From: Vibrio sp. SNU_ST1
Lineage (GTDB): Bacteria > Pseudomonadota > Gammaproteobacteria > Enterobacterales > Vibrionaceae
Assembly: GCF_030563405.1 (NCBI RefSeq)
Contig: NZ_CP130748.1
Span: forward strand, 1,054,001-1,118,000
Length of the DNA stretch: 64,000 bases
Direction: 5' to 3'
Numbering within the stretch: the first letter of the stretch is position 1; each line of letters opens with the position of its first letter. The notes beneath the pieces were generated by a model. That model searched no databases and was not told where the DNA came from. It saw only the letters and a program-made list of their open reading frames with translations. The position numbers and the translations under genes are program-made. This document shows positions 38,001 to 45,849 of this stretch, in pieces.

Positions 38001-38109
38001 CTTTGTAACGTAAGAAGTCGGCCTGTAAAACAAGCTCTTCCGCATGCGAAGCTCCCTCTAGAAAGGAGTAATTACTTTGGCAAAATAGCTCTGAGTATTG
38101 CTGAGACAT
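35017..38109 (-). CDS. dnaE2: Error-prone DNA polymerase ImuC/DnaE2
   Basis: C-family DNA polymerase that does translesion synthesis with ImuA and ImuB. An N-terminal PHP domain (YSELFCQSNYSFLEGASHAE) is followed by the palm with GRGSAANSVVCYCL and DEPPDIDVDFEHERRE, which hold the catalytic aspartates, then the fingers, a helix-hairpin-helix segment and a C-terminal OB fold (VTVVGLVTGKQSPGT). At 1030 residues it is shorter than replicative DnaE (1160), as DnaE2 proteins are. The last gene of the LexA-controlled imuA-imuB-dnaE2 cassette, it starts 88 bases after imuB. Confidence 0.95.
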   Translation of the reverse strand: MSQQYSELFCQSNYSFLEGASHAEELVLQADFLRYKALAVTDECSVAGIVKVHSAIKQHKLSLKQIVGSMFWLNEECQVVLLCPNRKAYAELCRIITNARRRSSKGHYQLSEWDIMSAKHCFILWFPQQKNEDAHWGQWLSQHHSGRLWIGLQRHLKQTDQQYTDYCVELSQHHQLPITACGGVLMHNANRLPLQHSLTAIKYQQPITEVGSHLLANAERCLRSINKLSHIFKTEWLEESNRIAELCEFDLDSLRYEYPSELIPQGETPMSYLRMLVEKGKRTRFPQGVPNDIQQIIDKELGLIGELDYPFFFLTIHDIVMFAKSQGILYQGRGSAANSVVCYCLEITSVDPRQISVLFERFISKERDEPPDIDVDFEHERREEVIQYIYKKYGRERAALAATVISYRFKSAVRDVGKALGLQETQLDYFIKNTNRRDKSLGWQAQLTQLGLQPDSLKGQQFIHLVNEIIGFPRHLSQHVGGFVISSGPLYELVPVENAAMHERTIIQWDKDDLETLGLLKVDVLALGMLSAIRKCFDLIKRIHGRSLTIAEITRLKDDPQVYGMIQRADTVGIFQIESRAQMSMLPRLKPNTYYDLVIQIAIVRPGPIQGDMVHPFLKRRDGIEPINYPSKDVESVLSRTLGVPIFQEQVIKLAMVAAGFTGGEADQLRRAMADWKKNGNVFKFKNKLIEGMQKRGYETEFAEQIFKQICGFGEYGFPESHSASFAVLAYCSAWLKCYYPECFYASLLNSQPMGFYSPSQLVQDAQRHNVVVLPVCVNASQDSHIVVEHQNGLAIRLGLRQIKGFSEHGIQSVLANRPQSGYRHPSQVKQLSMNKKDIELLASANALHNVSGDRFQTRWAIMDSASDLPLFSQIYDDAGDGHDEHALHKPNEMQDLLEDFTSVGISLNKHPITLLEEANRLGRFTHMKDLKQQRHKSMVTVVGLVTGKQSPGTAAGVTFVTLEDNTGNINVVVWGATARAQQQAYLTAKALKVQGILEKEGEVVHVIAGKLIDITDEIIGLNTKSRDFH

Positions 38110-38197
38110 AACGTAATCTCACTTAACCATTGCGGATGAATATGATTGAAAAGGGCGTTTAAATGAAGCAAGTTGCAAGAACGACTTACTAAACTGA

Positions 38198-39670
38198 CTA
38201 GCTGAACAAACCGTGCAAGAACCACTGTTTATCGGGTGTTCTAAAGATCCATAACCATCGACCGTTTTCACTGTGAGCAATAAAGTAGTCACGAATGATT
38301 TTCTCGCCATCCCACCATCCAGAAACAATGCGCTCAGGGCCTTGAGATAAAGTGACGCTCTCGGTTAAGGCTTCGGGCTCGGGCAGTAGAATACTCGGTC
38401 GGAGTCGTTGTTGGCTGATGTTGGGAGTTGTCGCAGTTTGTTGCATGACCTCTGGGGACGTTTGCTTTTTTGCCACAGACTTACTCAGTGTTGGGAGCGA
38501 ATACTGATTGGCCTTTTCTGGCCTTGGATCATGCTGTATTTTCGGTGTTTGAATACAGGCTTGCCCAAGCTTTGCTTGCAGTAATGAGAGCAAATCTAAC
38601 GCGGCAAGTGTTCCTGTATTACCATCAAAAAGATCATGGTAGGCCATTTGGGGTTCCCCATGACGAATCAAGCTGAGGGTCAGCCCTTGAACTGGTGCTG
38701 TGATCTTGAGTGACTCTAAGGTCAGATGGGTAAGGTTCGCCCATTTACTTGCAAGGTAATCGCCCTGCGCGGAATAAAAAGAGACAGGATGGTCGTCTTT
38801 ATCTCTTAGGTGCAAAGTCAGCGTTAACTCGAAAGCCACTCGGTCGCGTAACCTCAAAAAACACTCGAGCTGATTCAACAATTTCAGCAAAGGCTTTTCG
38901 ATGAACAGGATGTTTTCAATATCAAATAGCAGCTCCAAATATTGTTGGAAACTCTCTGGTGGGTGATAGAAATCAATCGGGTGCTTGAACTGCCCATTAA
39001 GACGACCAACATAGTTCACCAAGTCGATATCAAAGCGGCGCGCGACATCTTGCAAAGGCAGCTTTAATAAGTCTTCAACGACATTGATACCAACACGATT
39101 CAGGCGCTCAACTTGTTTAGCAGGAAGTTCGCTTGAACTCAGTGCTTGTTGGTTAACCCAAGCTTTCATCTGCTCAACATTGTTCGTCGCTTGGTTGATG
39201 GATTGTTTGCCTAAAAGGATTGCAGAAAGCGGGGAATAACCTGTAGCAAAGCTGAACTGGATATTGAGCGTTTCTAAATGGCTTTTGAGTTCATGCCAGT
39301 AGTTATCTAGCCCATCGTAAAGCGACAGCATATTAGAAGCTTTAATCAACAAACCATTCGGTGGCAGTAACGCCATGTCGGATGTGACTAGATACGCCCA
39401 TTGAGCAATCTCTTTAAGCTTACTTTTTTCTAGCTCAATACTGTAAGGGTGGACGTGTAAGTTGTGACACAAAGCTGCTGCAGACCCGAGCCCCATGCCG
39501 AGTGTAATACCCGATTGCAACGCGGCTTGGTTAGCTTGCAGCACACGATGATCTTTCTCATCGACGATGATAAGAGGCTGATTGCGTGAATCTTCGTTCG
39601 AACCCAATTCATTAGAGTTAAACAAGGTGTCCAATTGTAGGGATGAGAAATGCAGATACAACCACAGCAT
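38198..39670 (-). CDS. imuB: Y-family polymerase-like protein ImuB
   Basis: Inactive Y-family polymerase that acts as a hub between the beta clamp, ImuA and DnaE2. It starts LWLYLHFSSLQLD, where an active polymerase would have the metal-binding Asp motif, and around residue 110 shows NGLLIKASNMLSLYDG instead of the SxDE catalytic motif, so the active-site acids are missing as expected for ImuB. The fold continues through the helix-hairpin-helix region (GINVVEDLLKLPLQDVARRF) and ends in a tail for partner binding. The 490 residues are normal. It begins 3 bases after the imuA stop. Confidence 0.93.
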   Translation of the reverse strand: MLWLYLHFSSLQLDTLFNSNELGSNEDSRNQPLIIVDEKDHRVLQANQAALQSGITLGMGLGSAAALCHNLHVHPYSIELEKSKLKEIAQWAYLVTSDMALLPPNGLLIKASNMLSLYDGLDNYWHELKSHLETLNIQFSFATGYSPLSAILLGKQSINQATNNVEQMKAWVNQQALSSSELPAKQVERLNRVGINVVEDLLKLPLQDVARRFDIDLVNYVGRLNGQFKHPIDFYHPPESFQQYLELLFDIENILFIEKPLLKLLNQLECFLRLRDRVAFELTLTLHLRDKDDHPVSFYSAQGDYLASKWANLTHLTLESLKITAPVQGLTLSLIRHGEPQMAYHDLFDGNTGTLAALDLLSLLQAKLGQACIQTPKIQHDPRPEKANQYSLPTLSKSVAKKQTSPEVMQQTATTPNISQQRLRPSILLPEPEALTESVTLSQGPERIVSGWWDGEKIIRDYFIAHSENGRWLWIFRTPDKQWFLHGLFS

Positions 39671-39673
39671 ACG

Positions 39674-40390
39674 TTAGCCTTGCTTCGCAATAGGGAAAGC
39701 CAGCACCGTGTTACCAGACAACGCGTGAATTGAGCTGTTTTCATCGATGACTTTGATGACTTTTTCTGTGAGTAATGGCCAATTGTGAGTCATATCGAGA
39801 ATAAAGCTGCCATACGACCAACTGCCTTTTCTCTTAGTCACCTCAACCTTTAACCCCTGCGCGTGAGAAGAGAGCTTCATGCTTAAAGAAACGGGCAGGG
39901 ATAATTGATTATGGCTGGTGGCTTTAAAGTGAAATTGCAGGCACTTGCCCGTTTCACTTGCGGCTTGTAGGCGTTTGGTTTGGTGGATTTCGAGATCGGC
40001 TCCCCATAACAATACAGAATGACAAGCACCACTCTTGAGGCATTGTTCAGCAGCCCACAATGCATCGAGATCGCGTTGAGGCTCAATCACCAAGATGTTA
40101 TCGAGCTCAATCCCTTGGCTGCTAAAAAACTCGGCACAGATCTTCCCTGGCGGGTTAATGAATATGGCCAGCTTCTGTGAGTTTTGCTGAGCTAAATAGG
40201 GCGTAAGCAGGCGAAGCTCGCCTATCCCTTGCTGTGATTCAACTTCAATAACACCGTGTGTCGGAAAGCCACCATCAAGCTGTTTATCCAATTGCGGATA
40301 GCCTGTTGAAGTGGTATTTCCTAGCGTTGTTGATTGTAACCCTTTCCAGATTAGCTGGCGGTCTTGTAAGTTTTTTATGAGTTCATGCAT
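39674..40390 (-). CDS. imuA: Mutasome accessory protein ImuA (SulA/RecA-like)
   Basis: RecA-fold relative (238 residues) that works with ImuB and DnaE2. LDKQLDGGFPTHGVIEVESQ is where RecA has its Walker A region, and here the P-loop Lys/Ser are not conserved (QQGIGELRLL). FINPPGKICAEFF and LWGADLEIHQTKRLQAA match the SulA/ImuA group. First gene of the cassette; a perfect LexA box lies 10 bases before the start codon. Confidence 0.9.
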   Translation of the reverse strand: MHELIKNLQDRQLIWKGLQSTTLGNTTSTGYPQLDKQLDGGFPTHGVIEVESQQGIGELRLLTPYLAQQNSQKLAIFINPPGKICAEFFSSQGIELDNILVIEPQRDLDALWAAEQCLKSGACHSVLLWGADLEIHQTKRLQAASETGKCLQFHFKATSHNQLSLPVSLSMKLSSHAQGLKVEVTKRKGSWSYGSFILDMTHNWPLLTEKVIKVIDENSSIHALSGNTVLAFPIAKQG

Positions 40391-40400
40391 AATTAAATAC

Positions 40401-40416
40401 CTGTATATTTATACAG
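40401..40416 (-). promoter_or_regulatory. LexA (SOS) box of the imu cassette
   Basis: CTGTATATTTATACAG on the plus strand (CTGTATAAATATACAG on the minus) is a perfect CTGT-N8-ACAG palindrome with the AT-rich core of gammaproteobacterial LexA sites. Its position right at the 5' end of imuA predicts strong repression released by DNA damage. Confidence 0.9.
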
Positions 40417-40469
40417 TATATTTAACAATGAAAAAGATGCAAAGCAAAATGATGAAAATCAGGTGAATA

Positions 40470-40640
40470 ATACCAATCACAGTAAGTGATCATAAATAGC
40501 GCAGGAAAAATGCTTGAGAACAAGGCCGCTCTTTTCGATAAGAAGCTTCGATAAGTAGTTATTCTACAATCAAAATTTCTAACGACGTTATCGAGTGTTT
40601 TAACAAGCTAGGATGGCCAGTTATTTACTACGATTGGTAT
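40470..40640. repeat. Palindromic repeat, family 1, copy B (171 bp)
   Basis: It begins ATACCAATCACAGTAAGTGA and ends TACTACGATTGGTAT. It has the same orientation as copy C and is inverted relative to copy A. A short internal duplication (GATAAGAAGCTTCGATAAG) makes it about 9 bp longer than the others. It lies between the LexA box of imuA and the yciK terminator. Confidence 0.85.
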
Positions 40641-40671
40641 CAGTATTAGATGGTTGATTTAGATACAAAAA

Positions 40672-40692
40672 AAGCCGCTATGGAAGCGACTT
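40672..40692 (-). terminator. Terminator of yciK
   Basis: AAGTCGCT and AGCGGCTT on the minus strand pair with one G-U, loop TCCAT, followed by TTTTTTT. Confidence 0.8.
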
Positions 40693-40716
40693 TTTACTGT
40701 TGGTTAATGATATCAG

Positions 40717-41457
40717 TTACTTAGGTTGAGCATCGATACATTGGCCATTAATGTCTGTCACACTTGGGTTCATTAAGTGTAGGTACAGAGGGATGATGTC
40801 GAGTGGCGTTTTTAACTTGTTCGCATCTTCACCTGGATACGCTTTTGCACGCATGCGTGTTTGAGTGCCGCCCGGATTGATTGCGTTAACACGGATGTTA
40901 GTGTCTTCAAGCTCGTCCGCTAGGATTTGCATCATACCTTCGGTAGCAAACTTAGAAATTGCGTAAGTGCCCCAGAATGCACGGCCAGAGTGACCAACCG
41001 TTGAAGAGGTAAATACGATACGACCCGCTTCCGCTTTCTTAATGACGGGCAGTAATGCTTGAGTCATTAGAAATTCAGCCTTAACGTTGATTTGCATGAC
41101 GCCATCAAACGTTTCTTCATCGATTTGATCGAATGGACTTAACGTGCCAAGCACACCTGCGTTATGCAGTAGACCATCTAAACGACCGAACTGTGATTCA
41201 ATGGTTTCAGCCATGTCGATGTAGTTCTGTTTTGTCGCACCTTTTAAATCCAATGGGATAATCGCAGGCTGTGGGTAACCAGCGCTTTCGATTTCATCGT
41301 AAATTAATTCAAGGTTTTTGACATTGCGGCCTAACAGAATAACAGTTGCACCATGTTGAGCGAAACTTAGCGCGGCTTGGCGACCAATGCCAGCACCGGC
41401 ACCTGTAACCAAAATTACTTTATCTTTGAGGGCATCTGTAGAGATTGGGTAATCCAC
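40717..41457 (-). CDS. yciK: YciK-type short-chain dehydrogenase/reductase
   Basis: NAD(P)-dependent oxidoreductase of the SDR family, substrate unknown in E. coli YciK. The Rossmann motif GAGAGIGRQ, the NAG loop (LLHNAGVLG), the catalytic Ser in VFTSSTVG and Tyr-x3-Lys in TYAISKFATEG are present, and the sequence follows YciK to the C-terminal DIIPLYLHLM. An ATG at 41493 is in frame, but the GTG at 41457 has AAGGA with good spacing and yields the family-like N-terminus; this gives 246 residues. It is divergent from sohB. Confidence 0.88.
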   Translation of the reverse strand: MDYPISTDALKDKVILVTGAGAGIGRQAALSFAQHGATVILLGRNVKNLELIYDEIESAGYPQPAIIPLDLKGATKQNYIDMAETIESQFGRLDGLLHNAGVLGTLSPFDQIDEETFDGVMQINVKAEFLMTQALLPVIKKAEAGRIVFTSSTVGHSGRAFWGTYAISKFATEGMMQILADELEDTNIRVNAINPGGTQTRMRAKAYPGEDANKLKTPLDIIPLYLHLMNPSVTDINGQCIDAQPK

Positions 41458-41542
41458 TGTGCTTATCCTTCTTTCTTTTATTATGTTCGTCATTCCATTG
41501 GTGTTTAATTACACAGATAAACGCAGGAATGATGAGAAATTC

Positions 41543-41570
41543 TTGGTAATCGTGACAAGATGGTTACAAT
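41543..41570 (+). promoter_or_regulatory. Predicted sohB promoter
   Basis: TTGGTA (41543-41548), a 16-base spacer and TACAAT (41565-41570), 24 bases before the ATG. Confidence 0.5.
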
Positions 41571-41594
41571 ACACTAATTCATACATTAGGGGAT

Positions 41595-42662
41595 ATGACA
41601 TTGGAATTTTTGTTGGACTACGGCTTGTTTTTAGCCAAGATTGCGACCGTTGTAATCGCCATCATTGCAATTTTAGTGATTGCTAAATCGGTGGGTGGAA
41701 AATCAAGCGCGATTAAAGGTGAGCTGGAAATCACGAACCTATCTGAGCACCATAAACAGACGATTGAACAATTAGAGCACCATCTACACGATGATGCTTT
41801 CATCAAAGCCCGTGATAAAGCAGAAAAGAAAGCGGAAAAAGAAAAAGTAAAATCACGTGGCAAAGAAGTGAAAAAAGCAGCGAAAGAGGGTGAGCTTGAT
41901 AGCAAGCGTGAACCACACTTATTCGTTCTCGATTTTAATGGCAGCATTGATGCGAAAGAAGTGGCTTCTCTACGTGAAGAGGTAACGGCGGTGTTGGCTG
42001 TGGCTCGTGAAGGTGATGAAGTATTGCTTAAGCTTGAGTCTGGCGGAGGCATGGTTCACGGCTATGGTTTGGCGTCTTCTCAACTCGACCGTATCAAAGC
42101 AGCAGGCTTACCCCTGACTATCTCGGTAGACAAAGTAGCCGCGAGTGGTGGTTACATGATGGCATGTATCGCGGACAAAATTGTATCTGCACCTTTTGCT
42201 ATTGTTGGCTCTATTGGTGTTATTGCTCAACTGCCAAACTTCAATAAATTGCTTAAAAAGCATGACATTGAGTTCGAACAGCTAACGGCGGGTGAGTACA
42301 AACGCACACTTACTATGTTTGGTGAGAACAGCGATAAAGCACGCGAGAAGTTTAAAGAAGAGCTCGAAGAGACACATGGCCTATTCAAAGACTTCATTCG
42401 TGACCATCGTCCAGCACTCGATCTTGAAAAAGTAGCAACGGGTGAACACTGGTTTGGTACACAAGCACATGAGCTTGGGCTGGTGGATGAGATCAGTACT
42501 TCAGATGATTTAGTCGTAGCGGCATGTAAGGACAAGACGGTTCTAGCGATTCACTACGTACAGAAGAAAAAGCTGTCAGACAAACTAGCGGGCGTGGCAG
42601 GTAAATCTGCAGACAGCGTGCTGATGAAGCTGATTGAACGCGGCCAAAAGCCGATTGTTTAA
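41595..42662 (+). CDS. sohB: Inner-membrane peptidase SohB (S49 family)
   Basis: Signal-peptide-peptidase-like serine protease anchored in the inner membrane. One N-terminal span (FLAKIATVVIAIIAILVIAK) is followed by a charged Lys/Glu-rich stretch (residues ~55-100) and the S49 domain with the nucleophile Ser184 in VAASGGYMMACIADK and FAIVGSIGVIAQLPN. The 355 residues match E. coli SohB (349). It ends with its own bidirectional terminator. Confidence 0.94.
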   Translation: MTLEFLLDYGLFLAKIATVVIAIIAILVIAKSVGGKSSAIKGELEITNLSEHHKQTIEQLEHHLHDDAFIKARDKAEKKAEKEKVKSRGKEVKKAAKEGELDSKREPHLFVLDFNGSIDAKEVASLREEVTAVLAVAREGDEVLLKLESGGGMVHGYGLASSQLDRIKAAGLPLTISVDKVAASGGYMMACIADKIVSAPFAIVGSIGVIAQLPNFNKLLKKHDIEFEQLTAGEYKRTLTMFGENSDKAREKFKEELEETHGLFKDFIRDHRPALDLEKVATGEHWFGTQAHELGLVDEISTSDDLVVAACKDKTVLAIHYVQKKKLSDKLAGVAGKSADSVLMKLIERGQKPIV

Positions 42663-42722
42663 GCTTATTGAGTACTAGGTTTCGTGCCTAGCGTCTATTG
42701 AAGACGTTCGAGCCTTAAAAAG

Positions 42723-42757
42723 AAAGCGCATAAGTCATCAGACTTATGCGCTTTTTT
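42723..42757. terminator. Terminator after sohB
   Basis: AAAGCGCATAAGTC (42723-42736), loop ATCA and GACTTATGCGCTTT (42741-42754) form a perfect 14-bp stem, T-rich on both sides in the reading sense; it probably also stops transcripts from spoVR. Confidence 0.92.
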
Positions 42758-42812
42758 ATTGCTCCACTTCCGAGCGGGTTTGACCACTATGTTGTAGGGG
42801 GAGCGGAGTTTT

Positions 42813-42843
42813 ATACCAATCAATTACTTACGATGATTGGTAT
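42813..42843. repeat. Family 1 repeat, internally deleted copy D (31 bp)
   Basis: ATACCAATCA (42813-42822) and TGATTGGTAT (42834-42843) are the two ends of the family 1 element with only 11 bases between. The right end overlaps the last base of the spoVR stop codon. Confidence 0.7.
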
Positions 42844-44423
42844 TAAATCTTGGCTCCATAATCATTGCGTTTTGGACAAGTGGTCAGAATCTCTCGATGA
42901 CCTGTGTCTTTGATCTCTTCCAAAATCACATCAAAGCCCCATAAGCGATAGAGATGTTTCATCACTTCGTCGTAGCCTTTATCAAGCGGGATACGGCCGT
43001 GAGGCACATACTGCAGTGTCATCGAGCGATCACCACGAACATCGACATTAAACACCTGAATATTCGGTTCAAGGTTGCTTAGATTGTATTGCGCCGCAAG
43101 CTTTTCACGAATTAAGCGATAGCCCGGATCGTCGTGAATAGCGCTTATCTCAATGGTGTTTTTTCGGTCGTCGTCGAGCACAGAAAACAGTTTAAAGTCT
43201 CGAATGATTTTTGGTGAAAGGTATTGGCTGATAAAGCTTTCATCTTTGAAATTGTGCATGGCAAAGTGCACCGCTTCTAACCAATTACTTCCGGCTAATT
43301 CAGGGAACCACTCTTTGTCTTCATCGGTGGGGTCTTCACAGATGCGTCGGATGTCTCTAAACATCGCAAAGCCAAGCGCATAAGGGTTTATCCCGCTGAA
43401 ATAAGGGCTATTGTAGGCGGGTTGTGCGACCACGCTGGTGTGGCTGTGTAGGAATTCTAATATGAACTTGTCACTCACCAAGCCTTCGTCGTAAAGGTGG
43501 TTAAGAATAGTGTAATGCCAGAAGGTTGCCCAGCCCTCATTCATTACTTGAGTTTGTTTCTGAGGATAGAAGTATTGACTCACCTTACGAACAATGCGAA
43601 CACACTCACGCTGCCAAGGTTCAAGTAGTGGTGCGTTCTTCTCGATAAAGTAGAGAATGTTTTCTTGAGGTTCGCTAGGAAAGCGGATTTTGGTCTCTTT
43701 TTCCTTGTCTTGATTTTTAGGCACAGTTCTCCACAGCTCATTGACTTGAGATTGCAGGTAAGCTTCCCGCTCTTCCTGCCTTGCGGTTTCTTCTGCGATT
43801 GAAATCTTCTCTGGGCGCTTGTATCTATCTACGCCGTAATTCATGAGGGCATGACAAGAGTCGAGAAGTTGTTCGACTTCGGCAACACCGTATTTTTCTT
43901 CACAGTCGGTAATGTATTTTTTAGCGAATAATAGGTAATCGATGATGGAACTGGCATCGGTCCAGGTTTGGAACAGGTAGTTGCCCTTAAAGAAAGAGTT
44001 ATGGCCGTAACAAGCATGAGCCATTACGAGCGCCTGCATCGTGACCGTGTTTTCTTCCATCAGGTATGCGATACAAGGATCTGAATTGATCACGATTTCG
44101 TACGCCAATCCCATCTGACCATGCTTGTAGTTTTGCTCGGTTTGAATAAATTTTTTGCCAAATGACCAGTGATTGTAATTGATCGGCATACCGATGCTCG
44201 AGTAAGCATCCATCATCTGCTCAGAAGTAATCACTTCAATTTGGTTCTGGTAAGTATCTAAACGGTAATGCTGCGCCACACGCTTGATTTCTACGTGATA
44301 TTGTTCCAAGAGGTTGAATGTCCAATCTGGACCGTCAGGCAGCATCTTGTCGTTTCTCGTCTGTGTCGCTTTGTCTCTATCGGCAATGTTTGATTTCTCT
44401 GCAACGTTTGATTTCGCTGTCAT
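42843..44423 (-). CDS. SpoVR family protein (YcgB)
   Basis: Protein of the SpoVR/YcgB family, named after a Bacillus spore cortex gene but common in gammaproteobacteria, where E. coli YcgB is RpoS-controlled and of unknown biochemistry. The 526 residues contain the family features INYNHWSFGKKF, AHACYGHNSFFKGNYLF, NEGWATFWHYTILN and the C-terminal Asp/Arg-rich VDVRGDRSMTLQY. Several conserved His and Glu residues suggest a metal site, which is inference. It is the last gene of yeaG-yeaH-spoVR, 11 bases after yeaH. Confidence 0.93.
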   Translation of the reverse strand: MTAKSNVAEKSNIADRDKATQTRNDKMLPDGPDWTFNLLEQYHVEIKRVAQHYRLDTYQNQIEVITSEQMMDAYSSIGMPINYNHWSFGKKFIQTEQNYKHGQMGLAYEIVINSDPCIAYLMEENTVTMQALVMAHACYGHNSFFKGNYLFQTWTDASSIIDYLLFAKKYITDCEEKYGVAEVEQLLDSCHALMNYGVDRYKRPEKISIAEETARQEEREAYLQSQVNELWRTVPKNQDKEKETKIRFPSEPQENILYFIEKNAPLLEPWQRECVRIVRKVSQYFYPQKQTQVMNEGWATFWHYTILNHLYDEGLVSDKFILEFLHSHTSVVAQPAYNSPYFSGINPYALGFAMFRDIRRICEDPTDEDKEWFPELAGSNWLEAVHFAMHNFKDESFISQYLSPKIIRDFKLFSVLDDDRKNTIEISAIHDDPGYRLIREKLAAQYNLSNLEPNIQVFNVDVRGDRSMTLQYVPHGRIPLDKGYDEVMKHLYRLWGFDVILEEIKDTGHREILTTCPKRNDYGAKI

Positions 44424-44434
44424 GGCTAGCCCCC

Positions 44435-45706
44435 TTACGCTGTCTCTTTTTGGAACAGTTCTCTAAACACAGGAAAAATATCATCCACCGTTTTAATGTT
44501 CTTCATGGCGAAGTTATCGAAGCTCGCTTCTAGCTTCTCGTACTCGTGCCAAAGTGTTTGGTGTGAACGGCGCGTAATCTCGATGTAGGAGTAATATTGG
44601 CAAATCGGCAATAGCGTATTGACCAGCAGCTCTTTACAGCGAGGGGAGTCATCAGCCCAGTTATCTCCATCAGAGGCTTGTGCTGCATAGATGTTCCACT
44701 CATTAGCAGGATAACGGTCTGCGACAATTTCCTTCATCAGTTTCAGTGCACTGGAAACGATGGTGCCACCGGTTTCTTGTGAATAGAAAAACTCATGTTC
44801 GTCGACTTCTTTAGCCTGAGTATGGTGACGAATAAACACAACATCGACGTTTTCGTAGGTGCGGTTTAGGAACAGATACAGAAGGACATAAAAGCGCTTC
44901 GCAATGTCTTTGGTGGCTTGATCCATTGAGCCAGATACATCCATTAGGCAGAACATAACGGCTTGGCTAGATGGAATAGGGCGCTTCTCGTAGTTTTTAA
45001 AACGCAGGTCGAAGGTGTCAATAAATGGCACGCTTTCAATTTTTTTACGTAACTCGGCAATCTCTTCTTTTAAACGGCTTTCTTCAAAGGGTTGTGCTGG
45101 TTCCGTCATTTTAACTTGGTCAAGCTGCTCCATCAGTAGGTTAAGCTCGCGCTTTTTACCTGCTGTCATCGCGGTTCTACGAGCCAGAGATTGCTGCAGT
45201 GAACGAACGATAGCGATGTTGGAAGGAATCCCCGCGCTTTGATAACCAGAGCGATGTGTCTTCCATTCGGTGATTTTGTTGACCTGATTCTTCTCTAGAT
45301 TAGGAAGAGCTAAATCTTCAAAGAGAATATCAAGATATTCATCTTTTGAAATTTGGAAAGTGAATTCATCTTGGCCTTCGCCATCAGGGCTTGCGTCACC
45401 CTGGCCTGCGCCACCACCTTGACCGCCACCTTTAGGACGTTCAATTTTATCGCCCGTGATGAACTGGTCATTACCAGGGTGAACGCGTTCTCTTACGCCG
45501 CCTTGACCTTGGTGAAAGCTTGGCTCTTTGATGTCTTTATGGGGAATAGTGACGTCTTCACCGGTTTCAGTATTGGTGATTGAGCGTCGGTTGACTGCAT
45601 CGGCCACAGATTCTTTGATTTGCTCTTTATGACGTCGTAAGAAACGCTGTCTATTCACAGCACTCTTATTCTTGCCATTGAGCCTCCGATCGATAAATTG
45701 TGCCAT
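44435..45706 (-). CDS. yeaH: YeaH/YhbH family protein with VWA domain
   Basis: UPF0229 family (E. coli YeaH, 427 residues; here 423). A basic N-terminus ([20 protein letters not shown]) and a Gly-rich region (residues ~90-112) precede a von Willebrand A-like domain whose MIDAS motif DVSGS has Asp256, Ser258 and Ser260. It works with the kinase YeaG in the E. coli starvation and nitrogen stress response. It lies 143 bases after yeaG and 11 before spoVR. Confidence 0.95.
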   Translation of the reverse strand: MAQFIDRRLNGKNKSAVNRQRFLRRHKEQIKESVADAVNRRSITNTETGEDVTIPHKDIKEPSFHQGQGGVRERVHPGNDQFITGDKIERPKGGGQGGGAGQGDASPDGEGQDEFTFQISKDEYLDILFEDLALPNLEKNQVNKITEWKTHRSGYQSAGIPSNIAIVRSLQQSLARRTAMTAGKKRELNLLMEQLDQVKMTEPAQPFEESRLKEEIAELRKKIESVPFIDTFDLRFKNYEKRPIPSSQAVMFCLMDVSGSMDQATKDIAKRFYVLLYLFLNRTYENVDVVFIRHHTQAKEVDEHEFFYSQETGGTIVSSALKLMKEIVADRYPANEWNIYAAQASDGDNWADDSPRCKELLVNTLLPICQYYSYIEITRRSHQTLWHEYEKLEASFDNFAMKNIKTVDDIFPVFRELFQKETA

Positions 45707-45849
45707 AAGAACTCCCTCTCAGCTGATGTCGCGATCCTACTTTTTATTCGGGTACAAGAGTTATTGGTTTACTAAAGCTATTCGTTCGTTAGGGTATAAA
45801 GTTATTGGTTTGTACGAGCTGCCCATTTGAACAGCTCAATACAGTTTGG

